Assembly: GCF_016907535.1 (NCBI RefSeq)
Contig: NZ_JAFBCF010000001.1
Coordinates: 62,001-126,000, forward strand
Source: Microlunatus panaciterrae
GTDB lineage: Bacteria; Actinomycetota; Actinomycetes; Propionibacteriales; Propionibacteriaceae
Reading direction: 5' to 3'
DNA: 64,000 nucleotides
Part shown: positions 60,995 to 64,000 of the stretch, one piece after another
How positions within the stretch are numbered: the stretch's first letter is position 1
Layout: every line of letters starts with the position of its first letter
Position numbers and translations under genes: made by a program
The notes under the pieces: generated by a model
The model's input: the letters and a program-made list of their open reading frames with translations, nothing else
Databases searched by the model: none
What the model was told of the DNA's origin: nothing

Positions 60995-63900
60995 TCAGGC
61001 TGACCTTGATCCTCCGGGTTCCGTTGCAGCACGAGACTGCGGGCCGAAGAACGCCTCCACCAGCCGGGCCGCCGCCGCGCCGTCGTTCCAGGCGTTGAAC
61101 CGGGCGTTGAACTCCTGGTAGGCCAGCCGATACTCGTCCTGGACACCTGCGAGGTTCTGCAGCGAGGAGACGACCTCGGCGGAGGTGGCGACCTTGGGCC
61201 CCGGCGCCGAGTCGGAGTAGTCGAACAGGAACCCCCGGCCGCCGCCGGCGTAGCTGTCGAGATCGGGGACGAGGAAGATCATCGGCTTGCCGCAGAGCGC
61301 GAAGTCGAACCGGATCGACGAGTAGTCGAACACCCCGGCATCGGCGGCCAGGATGAGGTCGTTCACCTCGGGGTAGTCGGTGACGTCGACCAGCCTGGCC
61401 TCGGCAGCGCTCGCCGCTGCCCGCCTGCTGTGGAAGCGGTGTCCCCGGAGCAGCAGGACGAAGTCGCTGCCCAGCTCCGCTGTGGCGAGGTCCAGGTCGA
61501 AGTGGGTGGGCAGCGGCGCCGCCTCGTAGCCGGTGGCGATGTCATCTCGCCATGTGGGGGCGTACAGCACCACCGTCTGGTGCGGCGCGATTCCCAGCGA
61601 CCGCCTGGTCCGAGCCCGGATGTGCTCCCTGTGCGCTGACCGCAGGATGTCGTTGCGCGGATAACCCTGCTCGAACAGCGGGCCCTCGTAGCGGTATTCG
61701 CGACGGTAGTGTGCGCTCATCTCCGGAGTCGGAGTGACGGCCAGGTCCCAGGTCTCGCAGGTCCGGTTACGTTCGGCCTCGATCCGGCGCGGTGAGAAGT
61801 TCTTCGCTCGCCAGAGTGTCAGCCCCATGGCCTTCGAGGGATAGCCGTGGAAGGTCTGCAGGAACCGCTGGCCAGGCTTCTTGGCGAACCACCGATCGAA
61901 GTCGACGTTATTGACCAGATAGCCGACCGAGGCGAGCTTGTCGTACCACTCCGGACTCTTGATCACGAGCGGGATGGCACCCTCCGGAAGCAGCGTCGCG
62001 TGGTCCGCGACGCCCCAATAGAGCTTCACGTCGGTGCCTCGGCGGCGCAGTTCCTCGTGCAGCGCGAGCTGGGTGTCGGTTGCCACCCGCCCGTCGTAGG
62101 ACTGGAGATAGACGGCGCGGTGGTCGATAGCGGGCAGCGCTCGCGCATACCTACGCTGCAGTTGGAGCTGACCGACGGGGCTGAGCGTATGGTCGTCGAG
62201 TGGGGCACTCAGGACCAGCTCGACCGCGCGGCCCCGGGTTGCCACGACCTGGCAGCGCACGGTCGTCGAGCAGTGGTCGACCGGAAGCTCGCCGAGCAGC
62301 TCTTCTCCGGCCCAGGCGGGTACCGCGACGTCCGAGGACCCCCCGCGTGCCACCAGCGCATAGCGCCTACCGGGCAGCAGCGCCTCCCCCCGTCCCCAAC
62401 GATCGAGTCGCAGCCCGAAGGTGACGCGCAGGCCGCCATCGCTTTCCTGCACAGTGCCGGTCACGCTGACGTCATCGGAGCGCAGTTCCACCACAGCAGT
62501 GGACGGCGGCCTGCCCAGCCAGCGTCCTTCCACGGTCAGAGCGGTCTCGTTCACCGTGACTGCATCCACCAGCAAGCATGCCGAGGCCTCCTCCACAGCC
62601 AGGTTGCCGGCAGCGGTCCGGACCGCTGCCACCGACGCGTCCGGACCGGACTTGCGCTGCCCGGTGACCACCTCTTCCGGCCAGCCGACCGGCACCTCCG
62701 CGCCCTCGTCGGTGACGGCGCGCACCGTCCAGCTGCCGCCGGAATCGGCTGGTGGCTCGGGCAGCGTTAACGAGAACCCGCGATCCGTCCCGGTCGATGA
62801 CAGCAGCACGTCCACCTCGAGCGGCTTGTTGCGCGCCACCAGCCGACGCAACCGGGTCGCAGGACCTGCAGTGACGGCCCCCACAACGGTGCGCCCGTCG
62901 ACCCTCACCTGGACGAGCTGCGCCGGCGTGCTGCCGACCTCGATCCGAAAGCCCGATCGACGCTCCGCTTTGGGCCACAGCCGGGTTCCGCGGTGAACGC
63001 AGGCACTCAGTTGCGCTGCGGAGCCCTGCGGGTCGACCCGAGTCAGGCCACCGGTCCGGACCAGCCCGGCGACCGTCAGCTCGAAATCGACAACCCAGGT
63101 GCCGGCCCTGGCGGTCAGCCGGTCGGCCTCGATCTCAAAGCTGAACACATGGCGTCGGTGGTCCTGGAACCGGTCCGCCGCCCACAGATTGATAGCGGGG
63201 TCACATCGCGGCTCGGCCACGACCTCGACGAGATCGTCTGCCCCCGGACTCTGCGCGGCTGGACTGTGGGGGGCTGGACTGCGCAGGCGTACCCGCAGGG
63301 TAGTGGGCAGGTCAGCGGCCTCGACCCGTCGGATGAACGCCCACACCTCGCATTCCAGCACCGGGCCCCGCCAACTGGCCCGGCGCAGCGAGACCACCAG
63401 TGGCGTCTCGGACGGCGCCATCTCGAAGCAGCCCATCGGCAAGGACTGCGAGTCAGACGCCTCTGTGCCCACCTGCCAGGGCAGGTCATCACGTCCCTGC
63501 TCGAAGAACGGCAGCCGGGCGAGCACAGAGCCGTCCGACACCGTGGTCTCCACCTGCGGCTTGACGTACCAGCGGCTGACCAGGAACTCCACCAGGTCTG
63601 CGCGGCGATCCTGCCGCACGAGCCACAGCTTGATCTTGCTCTCCGCCCTGATCCGGGACCAGTCCGAGGCATCGACCTGACCGCTCAGCTCACCCACCAC
63701 CGTCCGCAGCGAGGACCACTGGCCGGCGGTCGCCACCTCCGCATCGTCGATGAATGGCAGCAGTCCGCCGTCCAGCAGAGCCAGCCGCCAGGCACGGGCC
63801 GCCGCGGTGCCGTTCGGACCGGTCAGCAGCTGCTGGGCGGCGTGGTAGTCGCGCAGCCAGTCGTCCAGCCGAGCGAACTGGGGCCGGATCCAGCCGAACG

Positions 63901-64000
63901 GCTTGCCTTCCGCCCGTTCCTGCTGGGTGTAAACCGGGTCCGCGACCAGGTCGAAGCTGCCGTTCAGGTAGGCCTTGATCATCGGTGTCATCGCGTCCGG
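60995..64000 (-). CDS. TagF-like glycerophosphotransferase, long form (5' end likely beyond window)
   Basis: At least 1001 residues; the frame is open to base 64000, and the first Met (63991) is probably not the true start because the opening MTPMIKAYLNGSFDLVADPV looks like the middle of bifunctional GT2/TagF proteins. Residues about 1-610 carry helical and beta-sandwich domains. The C-terminal TagF domain (about 630-980) has QRFLQTFHGYPSKAMGL, VLYAPTWRDDIATGY, FVLLLRGHRFHS, DYPEVNDLILAADAGVFDYS and the DYSSIRFDFALCGKPM motif of CDP-glycerol:polyglycerophosphate transferases. Key His residues in FHGYP and RGHRF are kept. It likely polymerises the glycerophosphate or polyol phosphate chain. 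Confidence 0.85.
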   Translation of the reverse strand, partial: PDAMTPMIKAYLNGSFDLVADPVYTQQERAEGKPFGWIRPQFARLDDWLRDYHAAQQLLTGPNGTAAARAWRLALLDGGLLPFIDDAEVATAGQWSSLRTVVGELSGQVDASDWSRIRAESKIKLWLVRQDRRADLVEFLVSRWYVKPQVETTVSDGSVLARLPFFEQGRDDLPWQVGTEASDSQSLPMGCFEMAPSETPLVVSLRRASWRGPVLECEVWAFIRRVEAADLPTTLRVRLRSPAPHSPAAQSPGADDLVEVVAEPRCDPAINLWAADRFQDHRRHVFSFEIEADRLTARAGTWVVDFELTVAGLVRTGGLTRVDPQGSAAQLSACVHRGTRLWPKAERRSGFRIEVGSTPAQLVQVRVDGRTVVGAVTAGPATRLRRLVARNKPLEVDVLLSSTGTDRGFSLTLPEPPADSGGSWTVRAVTDEGAEVPVGWPEEVVTGQRKSGPDASVAAVRTAAGNLAVEEASACLLVDAVTVNETALTVEGRWLGRPPSTAVVELRSDDVSVTGTVQESDGGLRVTFGLRLDRWGRGEALLPGRRYALVARGGSSDVAVPAWAGEELLGELPVDHCSTTVRCQVVATRGRAVELVLSAPLDDHTLSPVGQLQLQRRYARALPAIDHRAVYLQSYDGRVATDTQLALHEELRRRGTDVKLYWGVADHATLLPEGAIPLVIKSPEWYDKLASVGYLVNNVDFDRWFAKKPGQRFLQTFHGYPSKAMGLTLWRAKNFSPRRIEAERNRTCETWDLAVTPTPEMSAHYRREYRYEGPLFEQGYPRNDILRSAHREHIRARTRRSLGIAPHQTVVLYAPTWRDDIATGYEAAPLPTHFDLDLATAELGSDFVLLLRGHRFHSRRAAASAAEARLVDVTDYPEVNDLILAADAGVFDYSSIRFDFALCGKPMIFLVPDLDSYAGGGRGFLFDYSDSAPGPKVATSAEVVSSLQNLAGVQDEYRLAYQEFNARFNAWNDGAAAARLVEAFFGPQSRAATEPGGSRSA

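Overview
The window is a high-GC chromosomal segment from an actinobacterium, most likely a member of the Propionibacteriales (Microlunatus/Friedmanniella-like; this rank is inferred). The support is GC-rich codon use with frequent GTG and TTG starts, RbpA, a fused or overlapping Lnt and polyprenol-phosphate-mannose synthase pair, a CsoR-type copper operator, a sigma-R-type promoter, and a bacterial lysine-fermentation (lysine aminomutase) gene set. No rRNA, tRNA, CRISPR array, transposase or phage gene was recognised.

Layout. 1-5017: a UvrA-like ABC excinuclease (cut by the window edge), a VOC protein, a Tat-exported ferritin-like protein, a zinc-free MDR oxidoreductase and a PrmC-like methyltransferase, all on the minus strand. 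5364-10629: a two-gene plus-strand unit of large proteins with no recognised function. The first looks TULIP/P47-like; the second combines a propeller-like region, an Ig-like region, long amphipathic helices and a hydrophobic C-terminus. This is the best candidate for an undescribed system. 10658-14850: small accessory genes, including a VOC protein, a broken methyltransferase, DUF1643, a TIR protein with membrane segments, DUF1206 and YczE. 14914-20403: a MocR regulator divergent from YczE, a HhH-GPD glycosylase, a CBS protein, and a GH1 beta-glucosidase with its LacI regulator and a clear promoter/operator. 20625-30648: housekeeping and transport genes (lpd, an HTH-MurA fusion, SulP, PdxY, a serine beta-lactamase-like protein, GDPD, an MFS permease, and RbpA under a sigma-R-like promoter).

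30797-38861: DUF6458; the operon lnt-ppm-fxsA; a 950-base repeat-rich gap; 3-aminobutyryl-CoA ammonia-lyase (kal); and a copper operon (secreted His-rich protein plus CopA) behind a CsoR-like operator. 38932-46024: lysine catabolism, with kamE, kamD, an amidohydrolase and kdd on one strand, kamA divergent, and an Lrp/AsnC regulator. These genes convert lysine through beta-lysine to the 3,5-diaminohexanoate and 3-keto steps; the cleavage enzyme Kce is not in the window. 46050-49101: a 5'-3' exonuclease overlapped by a PabB-PabC fusion.

49245-64000: a cell-envelope glycopolymer locus. It holds three TagF-like CDP-glycerol glycerophosphotransferase domains in two genes, UDP-GlcNAc 2-epimerase, two glycosyltransferases and a GT2 in one overlapping operon, a decayed GT2 fragment, and a large TagF-like protein running off the window end. 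The likely product is a teichoic-acid-like wall polymer.

A degenerate repeat of the type CCTGAGCCTGTCGAAGG is scattered through the gaps. In several places the repeat itself supplies the stop codon of the neighbouring gene.
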